Source of the DNA: Prolixibacteraceae bacterium
GTDB lineage: Bacteria; Bacteroidota; Bacteroidia; Bacteroidales; Prolixibacteraceae
Direction of reading: 5' to 3'
DNA: 64,000 nucleotides
Assembly (NCBI GenBank): GCA_003506435.1
Contig: DOAQ01000024.1
Coordinates: forward strand, 62,001-126,000
Part shown: positions 44,573-52,961 of the stretch, in pieces
Numbering within the stretch: the first letter of the stretch is position 1
How the letters are laid out: every line of letters starts with the position of its first letter
Notes under the pieces: model-generated
Databases searched by the model: none
Told to the model about the DNA's origin: nothing
Seen by the model: the letters and a program-made list of their open reading frames with translations, nothing else
Translations under genes and position numbers: made by a program

Positions 44573-44590
44573 AGTTGTGTTGCCCATTTG
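44560..44590. other. Left attachment junction of the mobile element inside yifB
   Basis: The host sequence ends with the codons for Met-Asn-Pro (ATGAACCCCTG, 44562-44572), after which the yifB family should continue with Cys-Pro-Cys; the following AAGTTGTGTTGCCCA is unrelated. The exact crossover (probably inside AACCCCTG) cannot be set without the right end. Base composition shifts to AT-rich from this point. Confidence 0.7.
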
Positions 44591-46039
44591 AGGGCTTTCA
44601 TGAAAAGGGGGCGTTAGGTATTTGATGTTTATCGTTATCTCCCCCTCGCCAACCTCAATTGAATTTGTTGTTGTTTCAACAATGGTTCTTTTTTCGGTTT
44701 GAGAAAAAGTATCCCATTTAGAGTATATATTTAGAGCTTCATCAAATATATACTTGGTATTGTTTTCATCTTGCTTTAGTGCAAGGATTTCATCTTCTTG
44801 TCTTGGTATTTCGTCATTTATCTGTTTTAATTGTTCAAATAGTGGGTTGTAGTGTAGGTGGAAACCTTCTGTCGCTATTTCTTTCTTTAAATGTAAGTCA
44901 AGGAGGTTTTCAAGTTTGAATTGTATTTCTTTCGCTTCAGTTTTTTGATGTTGCAAGATTTTTTCTTTTTCGGTGATGTAGTTTTCCGTTTCTTTTTGGA
45001 AATCTTTAATATTGTCTTTTTCAATTATGAAATCTCTGATTTTTTCGTGGAAGATATGTTCTAAATCTTCTTGGCTGATTTTGTTTTTGCATTTAGGGCA
45101 AACATATTTTTGACTGCCTGATAAGACAGACATTTTACCGCCACAAAAGCAAAAGACAAACCCCGTAAATATATGCGTCTTTTTGTTGAGTGGCTGTTTG
45201 CTGTTCCTCGCTTGTATCTCCAATATTTCATTTACAGTATTCCATTTTTCCTCTGTGATTATGGCGGGAACTTCGGTAAATACCCAGTTTTCTTTTTCTT
45301 TCAAACTCCAACCTCTGCCTTGTCCGTTGCTTGCTGTATAGTTAGCTCTTTTTAAGCCTTTGGAAATCGGGTCTTCTAAAAGTCGTCCAACGGTTGTATC
45401 TGAAAATCTTGATTTATTTCTTGTCCTATACCCCCTGTCATTTAAAATACTCGCAACAGTCCTTTTTCTTTTGTGTTCTAAAAACAAATCAACCATCAAA
45501 CTTCTAACCATTGCTTCATTCTCATTTATTACAAGTTTTTTATCTTTCCACTGGTATCCAAAAGGAGCTTGACCACCTAGGGGTTTACCTAGTTTGGCTC
45601 TAATTGGCACAGAGGCAGAAACACGTTCGGCAATTTCTTCACGTTCCCATTGAGCCATTGCAGAAATGAGGGTATAGAAGAAACGACCAGCAGGGGAAGA
45701 TGTGTCAATGCTTTCTTGAAGTGATATTAAGTCAGCGTTGTATTCTTTGAAATAATCGGCAATCAGGAGGAGTTCCTTTGTGTTTCTGGCAAGACGAGCA
45801 ATTTTTGAAAATATCAATCCTGTTATCTTACCTGATTTAATGTCAGCCATCATTCTTTTGGCTTCAGAATGATGCAAGACTGCTTTTCCGCTTACCGCTT
45901 CCAAATGATATACATTTACAACTTCCCAGTCTTTTAAATCTGCATAGCTTCTGGCTCTTTGTTCGTGATGTTCGGGGCTTTCGCCTTTGGCTTGGTCTTC
46001 GGTGGATACTCTAATCCAGATGCCAACTTGCTTTTTCAT
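44571..46039 (-). CDS. Large serine recombinase at the element edge (probable integrase)
   Basis: About 489 element-encoded residues from MKKQVGIWIRVSTEDQ (ATG at 46039; catalytic Ser12). It has a resolvase domain (GLIFSKIARLARNTKELL; AMAQWEREEIAERVS), a recombinase domain (GGQAPFGYQWKDKKLVIN), a zinc ribbon (CFCGGKM ... YVCPKCKN), a coiled coil and a final DITIN-type strand ITINIKYLTPPF. The reading frame does not stop at the junction: it runs antisense through yifB to 43589, so the integrated form encodes about 337 foreign residues. A TATCTTTG box (46059-46066, minus) lies 20 bp upstream. Confidence 0.9.
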
Positions 46040-46208
46040 ATCTTTTAAGTATTTGATACAAAGATACAAAAATGCAATGAATCAGGGGTTGTGGTTTTCT
46101 GATTAAAATGGAAAAATTTGAAAATTAATATGACATTCCAATCTTTGTAAATATTGGATACCAAGAATAAAATCTTTTTTTGTATCTTTTCTGAAATTTT
46201 ATGAAACA

Positions 46209-47159
46209 ATGGAGGACTTGATTTCAAAAATTCTTAATGTTGAAGATATTTCATCTTTTCTAAAGTCATTTTTTATTGCATTACTACTAAGTCCAATATT
46301 ATTGATTTTGTATCTTTTTAGAAAAAGATTCTTATTTGGATATGCAAGACTTAATAATTGGTTTGAAAAAAAATATGAGTTTTATAAGAAAAGTTTATCT
46401 GCTCATGAAGGTTTAATTTTTAAGTTTTTGACGTTCAGTTTTAAAGCAATTCTTGGTAGTGCTATATTTGCTGGCGTAATTCAATTTTGGATGATAATTT
46501 TCTTGTTGTTTGGAATTATCTTTTCTATTTATATAGGAAGATTTCTTTACAAGTATATCATTTCTAACCTCTTTACAAATTTAAAGTTATCAAGACAAAG
46601 AACTGTTGTTGCAAAACTCTTAATTCACAAATACTATCTTAGAGATTATAATATCTTTCATTGGCTACAACAAATGTTGTCTCTGGAAAATTTTGACAAT
46701 TCATTTCATGAAAAATTAGAAAAAGTAGATATTGTTCCTCTGAAATGCTATTTATATATAATTAAAAAGTCTTTAGCTTCACTGGCAATAGGGATATTAT
46801 TCGTTATGATTGGAGCAATAATCTATTTTGCATACAATTTAATAGTTGCCTATAATATTTTTGGGATCAGAACACAAATAGCAGATGTAGAAATATTAAA
46901 TATCCCAATTGATTTATGGATTCTAATTATATTTTTCTATTTTTCAATTCAATTTATATTTCAAGGAATGACTTGGCTCCGCCCTTGGTTTTTGAGAATT
47001 AGAAAATTGAGATCTCAAAACAAGGATGCAATAAGATATGTTAATTATCAGTTATTTAGGAATAGATTCGATTTAGATATTGAAGATATAATCAAAACAG
47101 CAGATGAATATCGTGGAGCAACAAATGATTTTAAAACTTTTTTAAAAACAATGGTATGA
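46209..47159 (+). CDS. Multi-pass membrane protein of unknown function, first cargo gene
   Basis: A 316-residue protein I do not recognise. Hydrophobic segments lie at about 18-38 (FIALLLSPILLILYLF), 78-112 (AIFAGVIQFWMIIFLLFGIIFSIYIG), 192-220 (SLASLAIGILFVMIGAIIYFAY) and 236-256 (LWILIIFFYFSIQFIF), separated by basic loops. The last 60 residues are charged and cytoplasmic (FRNRFDLDIEDIIKTADEYRG). Overlaps the next gene by 4 bp (ATGA), so translation is coupled. Divergent from the recombinase gene. Confidence 0.75.
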   Translation: MEDLISKILNVEDISSFLKSFFIALLLSPILLILYLFRKRFLFGYARLNNWFEKKYEFYKKSLSAHEGLIFKFLTFSFKAILGSAIFAGVIQFWMIIFLLFGIIFSIYIGRFLYKYIISNLFTNLKLSRQRTVVAKLLIHKYYLRDYNIFHWLQQMLSLENFDNSFHEKLEKVDIVPLKCYLYIIKKSLASLAIGILFVMIGAIIYFAYNLIVAYNIFGIRTQIADVEILNIPIDLWILIIFFYFSIQFIFQGMTWLRPWFLRIRKLRSQNKDAIRYVNYQLFRNRFDLDIEDIIKTADEYRGATNDFKTFLKTMV

Positions 47160-47653
47160 AAGTAGATATTAGTAAAATAAGTGGCTATAAATCCGATTAC
47201 TTATCTTTCGGATTTAAAGAAGAAGACTATGTTTTTACTGAAATAGAGATTGTTGAAAATAAAATATTAGCCAAATTTGATTTGACAGATTGCTTTGTTT
47301 CTCATGAGAATGAGTTTCATTTTACTGTCCCTTTAGCTTTTAGAATAATATCACAATTAGCAATAATCTTTACTTGTGTTGAAAGAAATTATGACAAGAA
47401 ACCAGGTGAAGTATATTTAAGGGATATTTATTTGAAAAGTAAAAAACATATAAAGAAAGTAAGTGGACTTGAAATAGTACTAGAAATAAAAAAGGTGATT
47501 ATTAAAGATGATTATTTTTATTATTCAGGGGATATAAATATTGAAAACGGAGCATTTTGGGGAGAGGGTAGTTTAATAATTCCTAAAATGCAAAATGAAG
47601 GTGCAACAAAAAACCAATATGAATCTGAATTTAATAATATTAAAAATAGTTAA
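47156..47653 (+). CDS. Possible hotdog-fold protein of unknown substrate
   Basis: A 165-residue soluble protein. The pattern of an early strand (KSDYLSFGF), a central helix after HENEFHFTVPLAFRIISQLAIIFTC and four later strands (YLRDIYLKSKK, LEIVLEIKKVII, YFYYSGDINIENG, FWGEGSLIIPK) resembles hotdog-fold thioesterases and dehydratases such as the FcoT/FabA type, but similarity is weak and no catalytic set is certain. It is placed between a membrane protein and an alpha/beta hydrolase, which would suit acyl or lipid chemistry. Confidence 0.55.
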   Translation: MKVDISKISGYKSDYLSFGFKEEDYVFTEIEIVENKILAKFDLTDCFVSHENEFHFTVPLAFRIISQLAIIFTCVERNYDKKPGEVYLRDIYLKSKKHIKKVSGLEIVLEIKKVIIKDDYFYYSGDINIENGAFWGEGSLIIPKMQNEGATKNQYESEFNNIKNS

Positions 47654-47717
47654 TCTACTTTCTTATTTATTGTTTTTAAATTTTTTAATTTCATTTTAAT
47701 AGTTTATTCATTTTAAA

Positions 47718-48578
47718 ATGACCATAAACGATGCAACTTCTTCCAGACTAATATTTGAAGATTTAGAAATAAATATAAACGAATTATTCTTTGAAGTATC
47801 TGATGGTTTGAAGTTGAAGGTATTTCATTTACACAAAATAAATTGTCAAAATACCAAGAAAATAATTTTTCTACCAGGATATATTTCAACAATTTATAGT
47901 TGGAGACATTTTTTACCTATTCTTACAAATATAGGTGATATTTATTATATTGAATCACGAGAAAAATCTTCCTCAATTAATAATTCTCAAAATTATAAGA
48001 TAAATTTTTTTGTTGATGATATTTCACATACAATCAATAAATTGAATCTAAAAGAAGGTGATTATTATTTAATTGGGAGCTCATTAGGTGCAACTACAAT
48101 ACTTGAAGGTCTCTCAAAAGGGATTTTTTGTCCGGTTAATGCAGTATTAATACTTCCAAATGCAAGATTTAAAATTCCCAAATTTATAAATGTTTTAAGG
48201 CCTTTTCCAAGAACAATAAAGATATATATTACACACATTTTAATATTTTTTGCTCTTAAGTTAAAAACAAATAAGAGTGATATTGGTCAAAAAGAACGAT
48301 TTCTATTGGCAACAAAAAATGCTGATTTTGATAAACTTATTTATAGTGCTTTTGAATTATCAAAATATAAGCTGTATTTTAAAGACTTAGATAGAATAAA
48401 AACAAAAGTTTTAATAATTAACGCATCAGAGGATCACTTGCACAATGTTTCGGATATTTATAAAATATATAGGTCTATAAAAAATTGCCAATATTTTGAC
48501 GTTAAATCACATACTAATAGTCGCAATTCAGTTGCGGGGGAGGTTGTCTACGATTTTATCCAATTAGAACATGCTTAA
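47718..48578 (+). CDS. Alpha/beta hydrolase
   Basis: A 286-residue protein. The oxyanion region is IIFLPGYISTIYSW, the nucleophile elbow is LIGSSLGATT (Ser about 138), the acid is in LIINASEDHLHN (about 238) and the His is in VKSHTNSRNS, so the full catalytic triad is present. A lid region about 160-200 is hydrophobic (KIYITHILIFFALKLK). It probably cleaves an ester or thioester of a lipophilic substrate. It is 64 bp after the hotdog-like gene and overlaps the DedA gene by 8 bp. Confidence 0.82.
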   Translation: MTINDATSSRLIFEDLEININELFFEVSDGLKLKVFHLHKINCQNTKKIIFLPGYISTIYSWRHFLPILTNIGDIYYIESREKSSSINNSQNYKINFFVDDISHTINKLNLKEGDYYLIGSSLGATTILEGLSKGIFCPVNAVLILPNARFKIPKFINVLRPFPRTIKIYITHILIFFALKLKTNKSDIGQKERFLLATKNADFDKLIYSAFELSKYKLYFKDLDRIKTKVLIINASEDHLHNVSDIYKIYRSIKNCQYFDVKSHTNSRNSVAGEVVYDFIQLEHA

Positions 48579-49197
48579 TGAGTATCTAAATTTGGTTAGT
48601 GAGATTGTAATAAGATATGGATATCTTATTTTGTTTTTTGGTGTAATTATAGAAAATATTTTTCTATTAGGGATTCTATTTCCTGGTCTGTTTATTTTAA
48701 CTATTTGTGGATTTCTTTCTGCAAATAATGAATTAAATCTTGCCATAACTATTATTGTTGGTTATTTAGGAACCTTAACAGGAGATAATCTAAGTTATAC
48801 TTTAGGCAGAATAGGATTTGTAAAAATAGGAATTATTAAAAGGTTTAGCACAAACTATTCCTTGGTTGAAAACAAATTATTTTCTTCAAAACAAACAACT
48901 TTATTTCTCCTTTTTTATCATTTTCCTATATATGCAAGAATGATAGTTCCAGCATTACTTGGTATTCTCAAATATAGTTTTAAGAAATGGTTTTTTATAA
49001 ATTCATTAGGAGCACTAATATTTTCCACAACTTTTATACTCCTCGGTTATTTTATTGGGCAGACTTCAAAATTAATTGATCAAGCCATAGACATTAGTAA
49101 GATTATTCAATGGATATTCTTTTTCTTATTTTTTTATTTTGTCTTTTCTTTTTTTAACTCTTTAAAAAAATTATCAAAAAAGAAAAATAAAATGTGA
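48571..49197 (+). CDS. DedA-family membrane protein
   Basis: A 208-residue DedA/SNARE-associated (VTT) protein. The signature E-N...FPGLF (ENIFLLGILFPGLFILTICGFL), GYLGTLTGDNLSYTLGR (the G-x-x-x-G-D-x-x-x-Y-x-x-G motif) and FYHFPIYARMIVPALLG (re-entrant loop with the conserved Arg) are clear. DedA proteins flip or scramble lipids, including undecaprenyl phosphate and phosphatidylethanolamine. Presence as cargo beside a hydrolase and possible hotdog enzyme suggests lipid remodelling. It overlaps the hydrolase by 8 bp. Confidence 0.88.
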   Translation: MLNEYLNLVSEIVIRYGYLILFFGVIIENIFLLGILFPGLFILTICGFLSANNELNLAITIIVGYLGTLTGDNLSYTLGRIGFVKIGIIKRFSTNYSLVENKLFSSKQTTLFLLFYHFPIYARMIVPALLGILKYSFKKWFFINSLGALIFSTTFILLGYFIGQTSKLIDQAIDISKIIQWIFFFLFFYFVFSFFNSLKKLSKKKNKM

Positions 49198-49203
49198 TAT
49201 TAT

Positions 49204-49683
49204 CTAATCCAAAAAATATTGATGGGTAAGAACTAATGCCATTGCATCAAAGATTGCTTGATAGTAATCTTCGGGTTCCCAAGTTTTACGTTTATCTGGT
49301 AGCTTGCTTTGTAGTTGGGTATATACTTCAGATATTTTTCTGGATATTTCAAATTTATTTCTGGCTCCAAATACTTCAAATGTACTACGTACTTGCTCTT
49401 TCTTGTATTTTATAACTTTTATATTTTCATTTTCATACTCATTTATTTGGCTGACAAGTTTCTTTATCCTTTCACATCTTTTTGAATTTTCGCAATCTTC
49501 AATGATGATAATGTTGGGTTGGTAATATTTTATGATTTGATATATCCTTTTTAAGCATTTGTCATTATGTATTGGGTTAATTGCAACTATGGCACAGTCT
49601 ATGATTTCTCCTTTTTCGTTGAGAACGACATAACCAAAACCGACCGTATTAGGATATATTGAGATTATTCTTTCTGTAATCAT
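49204..49683 (-). CDS. RuvC-like (RNase H fold) protein with altered first acidic residue
   Basis: A 159-residue protein with the layout of RuvC resolvases: an opening strand IISIYPNTVGFGYVVLNEKGEIIDCA (where RuvC has I-D-P-G), the second acid in PNIIIIEDCENS, and the last acids in EDYYQAIFDAMALVLTHQYF (compare DALALAL-H in RuvC). The first Asp is replaced by Tyr (SIYPN), so it may be inactive or use other ligands. Stop codon and start overlap by 4 bp with the HTH gene upstream. Likely role: binding of branched DNA in the replication or integration cycle of the element. Confidence 0.7.
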   Translation of the reverse strand: MITERIISIYPNTVGFGYVVLNEKGEIIDCAIVAINPIHNDKCLKRIYQIIKYYQPNIIIIEDCENSKRCERIKKLVSQINEYENENIKVIKYKKEQVRSTFEVFGARNKFEISRKISEVYTQLQSKLPDKRKTWEPEDYYQAIFDAMALVLTHQYFLD

Positions 49684-50012
49684 ATTTTTTTATCAATTAA
49701 ATCTTTTAATGAGTTTAAAAATGCTATCCTCGCCCTTATTTTCCTTGTTGTACTTTGCTTTTTGAGTTCGGTAATTAGTGGGTCAATGTTTTTTCTAATC
49801 TTTTTTAAAGTGAATTTCATTTCATCTTCAAAAAGTTTTTCAATGGAAACATTAAACAGGAGGTGATAAGTGAAAACAACTTCAAAGCAAGGTTTTCTTT
49901 CGTTTCTTTCACACCTTGAGAGGGTTGAGCTTTCTTGTAATTCTAAAAGTTGTGCGACATCTTCAATCGTCAACTCTGATTTTTTACGATACATTCTTAA
50001 TAGATTCCTCAT
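49680..50012 (-). CDS. XRE-type HTH protein
   Basis: A 110-residue protein with an XRE HTH in the first 60 residues (MYRKKSELTIEDVAQLLELQESSTLSRCERNERKPCFEV) and a charged helical tail with Lys/Arg residues. The 4-bp overlap with the RuvC-like gene downstream indicates one transcript. It may control or assist the element's DNA processing genes. No operator-like palindrome is seen directly upstream. Confidence 0.75.
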   Translation of the reverse strand: MRNLLRMYRKKSELTIEDVAQLLELQESSTLSRCERNERKPCFEVVFTYHLLFNVSIEKLFEDEMKFTLKKIRKNIDPLITELKKQSTTRKIRARIAFLNSLKDLIDKKI

Positions 50013-50148
50013 AAAATTTTAAATGATAGTTGGTTATAATAATTCTATCAGTTTTAATTTTATTTGAAAGAAAAATTTGAAGTAGAAGTGAGTTTTTGAC
50101 ATATTGCCAAAAATTTTTCAATTCATAAATTAAAAGTAAGTGATATGA

Positions 50149-50178
50149 TTTTTTTTGGATTTATCAATCCAAAAAAAT
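50149..50178 (-). terminator. Hairpin after the replication-type gene
   Basis: Arms TTTTTTGGAT / ATCCAAAAAA with a 6-nt loop. On the minus strand it follows the replication-type gene by 18 bp and ends in T residues. Confidence 0.65.
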
Positions 50179-50195
50179 TATAGCGGTACTTTTAT

Positions 50196-50654
50196 TTACA
50201 AACCTAATTCTCTTCTTGTTTTGATCAGAATTTCTTTAATGTGTTTATAATCAATTTCTTTATTATTTATTTCTTTTGTATAGTTTCTTTTGTTATGTGT
50301 AAAATTTACACATGTTATGGGAACATTTTGCACATGTTGATACCATATTTCAGTTTGGCCTTGTCTATTGGAAGTCGTATTTAAAATATACCCTGATGAA
50401 TCAGTGATTTTTATTAAATTCTTTTTTGAAAGCAATGAGATTCCTTTTGAAATTGTTTTTCGGGATAGTCCTGTTTTTCTTGCAAATTGAGTATAGCTAA
50501 TTCGGTCTTTTTCTTTTCTCTTTCCTGTTTTCTTATCAACCCAACCATATGTTTGACGGATAATTACCAAAAGGATTTTAAGTTCTGAACTACCTATATT
50601 TTTTAATTGCTGGTCAAAAATGATATTGGGGATTGGGGTGTAGCCTTCTTTCAT
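50196..50654 (-). CDS. Phage-replication-O-like / plasmid-type replication protein
   Basis: A 152-residue protein from MKEGYTPIPN (ATG at 50654; the upstream in-frame residues to 50723 look noncoding). The start YTPIPNIIFDQQLKNIGSSELKILLVIIRQTYG is typical of phage replisome organiser/RepO N-terminal winged helices, and ARKTGLSRKTISKGISLL is the recognition HTH. It probably binds the element's origin. It is short, lacking a helicase-loading C-terminus. Confidence 0.75.
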   Translation of the reverse strand: MKEGYTPIPNIIFDQQLKNIGSSELKILLVIIRQTYGWVDKKTGKRKEKDRISYTQFARKTGLSRKTISKGISLLSKKNLIKITDSSGYILNTTSNRQGQTEIWYQHVQNVPITCVNFTHNKRNYTKEINNKEIDYKHIKEILIKTRRELGL

Positions 50655-50763
50655 GTGATGAATGATATATGAAGCTGAAGAAAAAAAGAGAAAGGAATTT
50701 TTGATGATAAAGCAAAAGCTCAATACTTTTTTTTAATGTATGAGGGCGGGTACAATATTGGGT

Positions 50764-50934
50764 ATGATTTTAAGAGTTCCAAATGAATTAACGGATAAAC
50801 AGATTGAAGAATATCAGAGTATTTACAAGAAGAATTTTGGTGAAGATATTTCAAGAGATGAAGCCATAGACCAAGGATTAAACCTTATCCGTTTAGTTGC
50901 AATTATAATTAGTAGCTCTAGAGAAAATTTATGA
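50764..50934 (+). CDS. Small conserved protein next to the second recombinase
   Basis: A 56-residue protein from MILRVPNELTDKQIEEYQ (ATG at 50764, preferred over 50740). It is acidic and helical with the pattern FGEDISRDEAIDQGLNLIRL, which I recognise from small proteins found beside serine recombinases in Bacteroidota elements; function unknown, possibly an accessory factor. It sits 115 bp before the second recombinase, facing the same way. Confidence 0.65.
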   Translation: MILRVPNELTDKQIEEYQSIYKKNFGEDISRDEAIDQGLNLIRLVAIIISSSRENL

Positions 50935-50952
50935 GTTGTGATATTATAAAAA

Positions 50953-51050
50953 TGACACACGTAAGTTATTATTTGAAACCAGAAAAGGGTAGCAGAAATT
51001 TACGTGTGTCAACATTAAATATATCTGCTATCCTTTTCTGGTATCTGCTA
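50953..51050. repeat. Two interleaved inverted repeats before the second recombinase
   Basis: IR1: TGACACACGTAA (50953-50964) with TTACGTGTGTCA (51000-51011). IR2: 50978-50996 (ACCAGAAAAGGGTAGCAGA) with 51024-51042 (TCTGCTATCCTTTTCTGGT), 18 of 19 matching. The order is IR1-left, IR2-left, IR1-right, IR2-right, so they interlock. In addition TATCTGCTAT is directly repeated at 51022-51031 and 51042-51051, the second copy running into the recombinase start codon. Confidence 0.85.
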
Positions 51051-52669
51051 TGAGAAATATTAATTTCAAATATTTTCTCTATGCAAGGAAGTCAAGTGAA
51101 TCGGAAGACCGCCAAATGGCCTCAATAGAGGATCAGATAAGGGAGGTTGAAAAGCTGGCCGAGAAATATAACATCAAAATTGTTGATGTTATTGAAGAAT
51201 CAAAGTCAGCAAAAGAACCAGGTCGCCCCTTATTCAACGATATGTTGAAAAGAATCCATAAAGGAGAAGCCGAAGGTATTCTCACATGGAAATTAAATCG
51301 TTTGGCACGTAATCCGATTGATGGAGGACAAATAAGTTGGATGTTGCAACAAAACATCATTAAGCACATACAGACCTTTGAAAGAGAATATTATCCTACT
51401 GATAACGTCCTTTTGATGCAGGTTGAGTTTGGGATGGCCAACCAGTATGTTAAAGATTTGAGTATTGATATTAGAAGAGGATTGCGTCAAAAAGCTGAAA
51501 GGGGCTGGTATCCCTTACCGGTCTTACCGATTGGGTATATGCACAAAGCTAAGTTTACTTTGGGTGTAGATGATGAGATCATTCCAAATCCGGAACAATT
51601 CCAAATACTTAAAAAATTATGGCAATTGTTTTTAACTGGAGGATATTCAGTTGCTGGTATTAAAAGAAAGGGCGATGTAATGGGATTTAGAACCAAATCA
51701 AATCAATTATGCCCCAAAGCAACCTATCATTACATATTCAGAAACGAATTCTATTGCGGATATTTTAATTGGAAAGACAAGGATGATAATATCATTCGTT
51801 GCAAAGGAAAACATAAAACCATAGTTAGTCCATCTGAATTTCAAAAAACACAAATTCTACTTCATGAAAGAGCAAATCATATTTCAATTGATAAAAAATA
51901 TAATTTCCCATATAGAGGACTTATAACTTGCGGAGAATGTGGCTATGGTATTACACCAGATCATAAATTGCAGGCTATTTGTACAAATTGTAAGTGTAAG
52001 TTTTCAATAAAAAATATGACAGCTTGTCCCAGATGTAAAACTGAATTATCAAATATGGAAAAGCCAAGTATTATTGATATTCTATACTATCATTGTACTA
52101 AGTATAAAGGTAAGTGTTCTCAAGGCTCTATAACAAAGAAAGAAATTGATTCTGCCATTGAAAATGAATTAAAAAAAATCACAATTACCAAAGATTTTCA
52201 TTTATGGGCAATGGAAGCACTAATGGCAGATGGTCAAAATATTAAAGAGGATGAAAATGCTGTTATAAGGCTAAAAAAACGAAAGACTGAACTTGAAAAT
52301 AGACTATCTGGATTGATAAATATCAGGGCTGATGGAGAAATTAATTCTGAACAATTCAATCAATCAATTTCAAAAATTCATAAGGAAATAGCATCAATTG
52401 AATTTGAAATTGAAGAAATAAAAAGTCAAAAGATTAAATGGAACTCTGAAACTGAGGATAGCTATAATTTTGCTCTAAATGTCTTAGAAAGGTTTAAAAA
52501 GGGTAATGATTCAGTTAAAAATGACATAGTTAAAGGACTTGTCTCGAACCTAAAATTAAGAGAAAAAAAGCTTGATTTTACAATACAAAAACCATTATTG
52601 AAGGTAAAAGAAGCATTCTCTCTCTATCGGTCAAAAAGAGTTGTCTCGAATCTAAAAACACCCTTGTAA
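51050..52669 (+). CDS. Second large serine recombinase
   Basis: A 539-residue protein. Resolvase domain: FLYARKSSESEDRQMASIEDQI (catalytic Ser15), ILTWKLNRLARNPIDGG and QYVKDLSIDIRRGLRQKAERG; recombinase domain LPIGYMHKAKF; zinc-binding cysteines (ITCGECGYGI, CTNCKCKFS, ACPRCKTEL) that are more extensive than usual; coiled coil (about 400-460). It is distinct from the edge recombinase, with only the fold shared. It may move a smaller nested unit or act as an excision or resolution enzyme. Structured repeats lie directly before its start. Confidence 0.92.
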   Translation: MRNINFKYFLYARKSSESEDRQMASIEDQIREVEKLAEKYNIKIVDVIEESKSAKEPGRPLFNDMLKRIHKGEAEGILTWKLNRLARNPIDGGQISWMLQQNIIKHIQTFEREYYPTDNVLLMQVEFGMANQYVKDLSIDIRRGLRQKAERGWYPLPVLPIGYMHKAKFTLGVDDEIIPNPEQFQILKKLWQLFLTGGYSVAGIKRKGDVMGFRTKSNQLCPKATYHYIFRNEFYCGYFNWKDKDDNIIRCKGKHKTIVSPSEFQKTQILLHERANHISIDKKYNFPYRGLITCGECGYGITPDHKLQAICTNCKCKFSIKNMTACPRCKTELSNMEKPSIIDILYYHCTKYKGKCSQGSITKKEIDSAIENELKKITITKDFHLWAMEALMADGQNIKEDENAVIRLKKRKTELENRLSGLINIRADGEINSEQFNQSISKIHKEIASIEFEIEEIKSQKIKWNSETEDSYNFALNVLERFKKGNDSVKNDIVKGLVSNLKLREKKLDFTIQKPLLKVKEAFSLYRSKRVVSNLKTPL

Positions 52670-52672
52670 AAT

Positions 52673-52777
52673 ATGGATAAAATAGTCATTTTGAACCCAA
52701 AGTTCAATCATGTGGAGATGGCTAAACCTCAAATGAACGGGAGAAAAAAGCAAATTCTCATTCCTAAAATGTTCTAA
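52673..52777 (+). CDS. Possible 34-residue basic peptide after the recombinase
   Basis: An ATG 3 bp past the recombinase stop opens a 34-codon frame (MDKIVILNPKFNHVEMAKPQ at the start) that is rich in Lys, Arg and Asn and ends KKQILIPKMF. Tight spacing suggests it could be translated with the recombinase, possibly as a directionality factor, but 34 residues may be chance. Confidence 0.3.
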   Translation: MDKIVILNPKFNHVEMAKPQMNGRKKQILIPKMF

Positions 52778-52935
52778 TTAAAAATTGCTGAAAAAACAAC
52801 CAATAAAAACGTGTCTTGATTATCAATTTAAACTAACTTCCTTGTGTGGAGAATTAAATATTCAAATGTTAAACCCTTACAATAAGGGCTATTCGTGATA
52901 TTAACACTTACATTATTATTTGAGGATATAAAAAT

Positions 52936-52961
52936 AAAAATGGAATTTAAATTCCATTTTT
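52936..52961. terminator. Perfect 26-bp palindrome between convergent genes
   Basis: Centre TGGAATTTAAATTCCA flanked by A5 and T5, perfectly symmetrical. It lies between the recombinase region (+) and a small membrane-protein gene (-), whose stop codon it overlaps. It suits a bidirectional terminator but may also be a protein-binding site. Confidence 0.6.
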
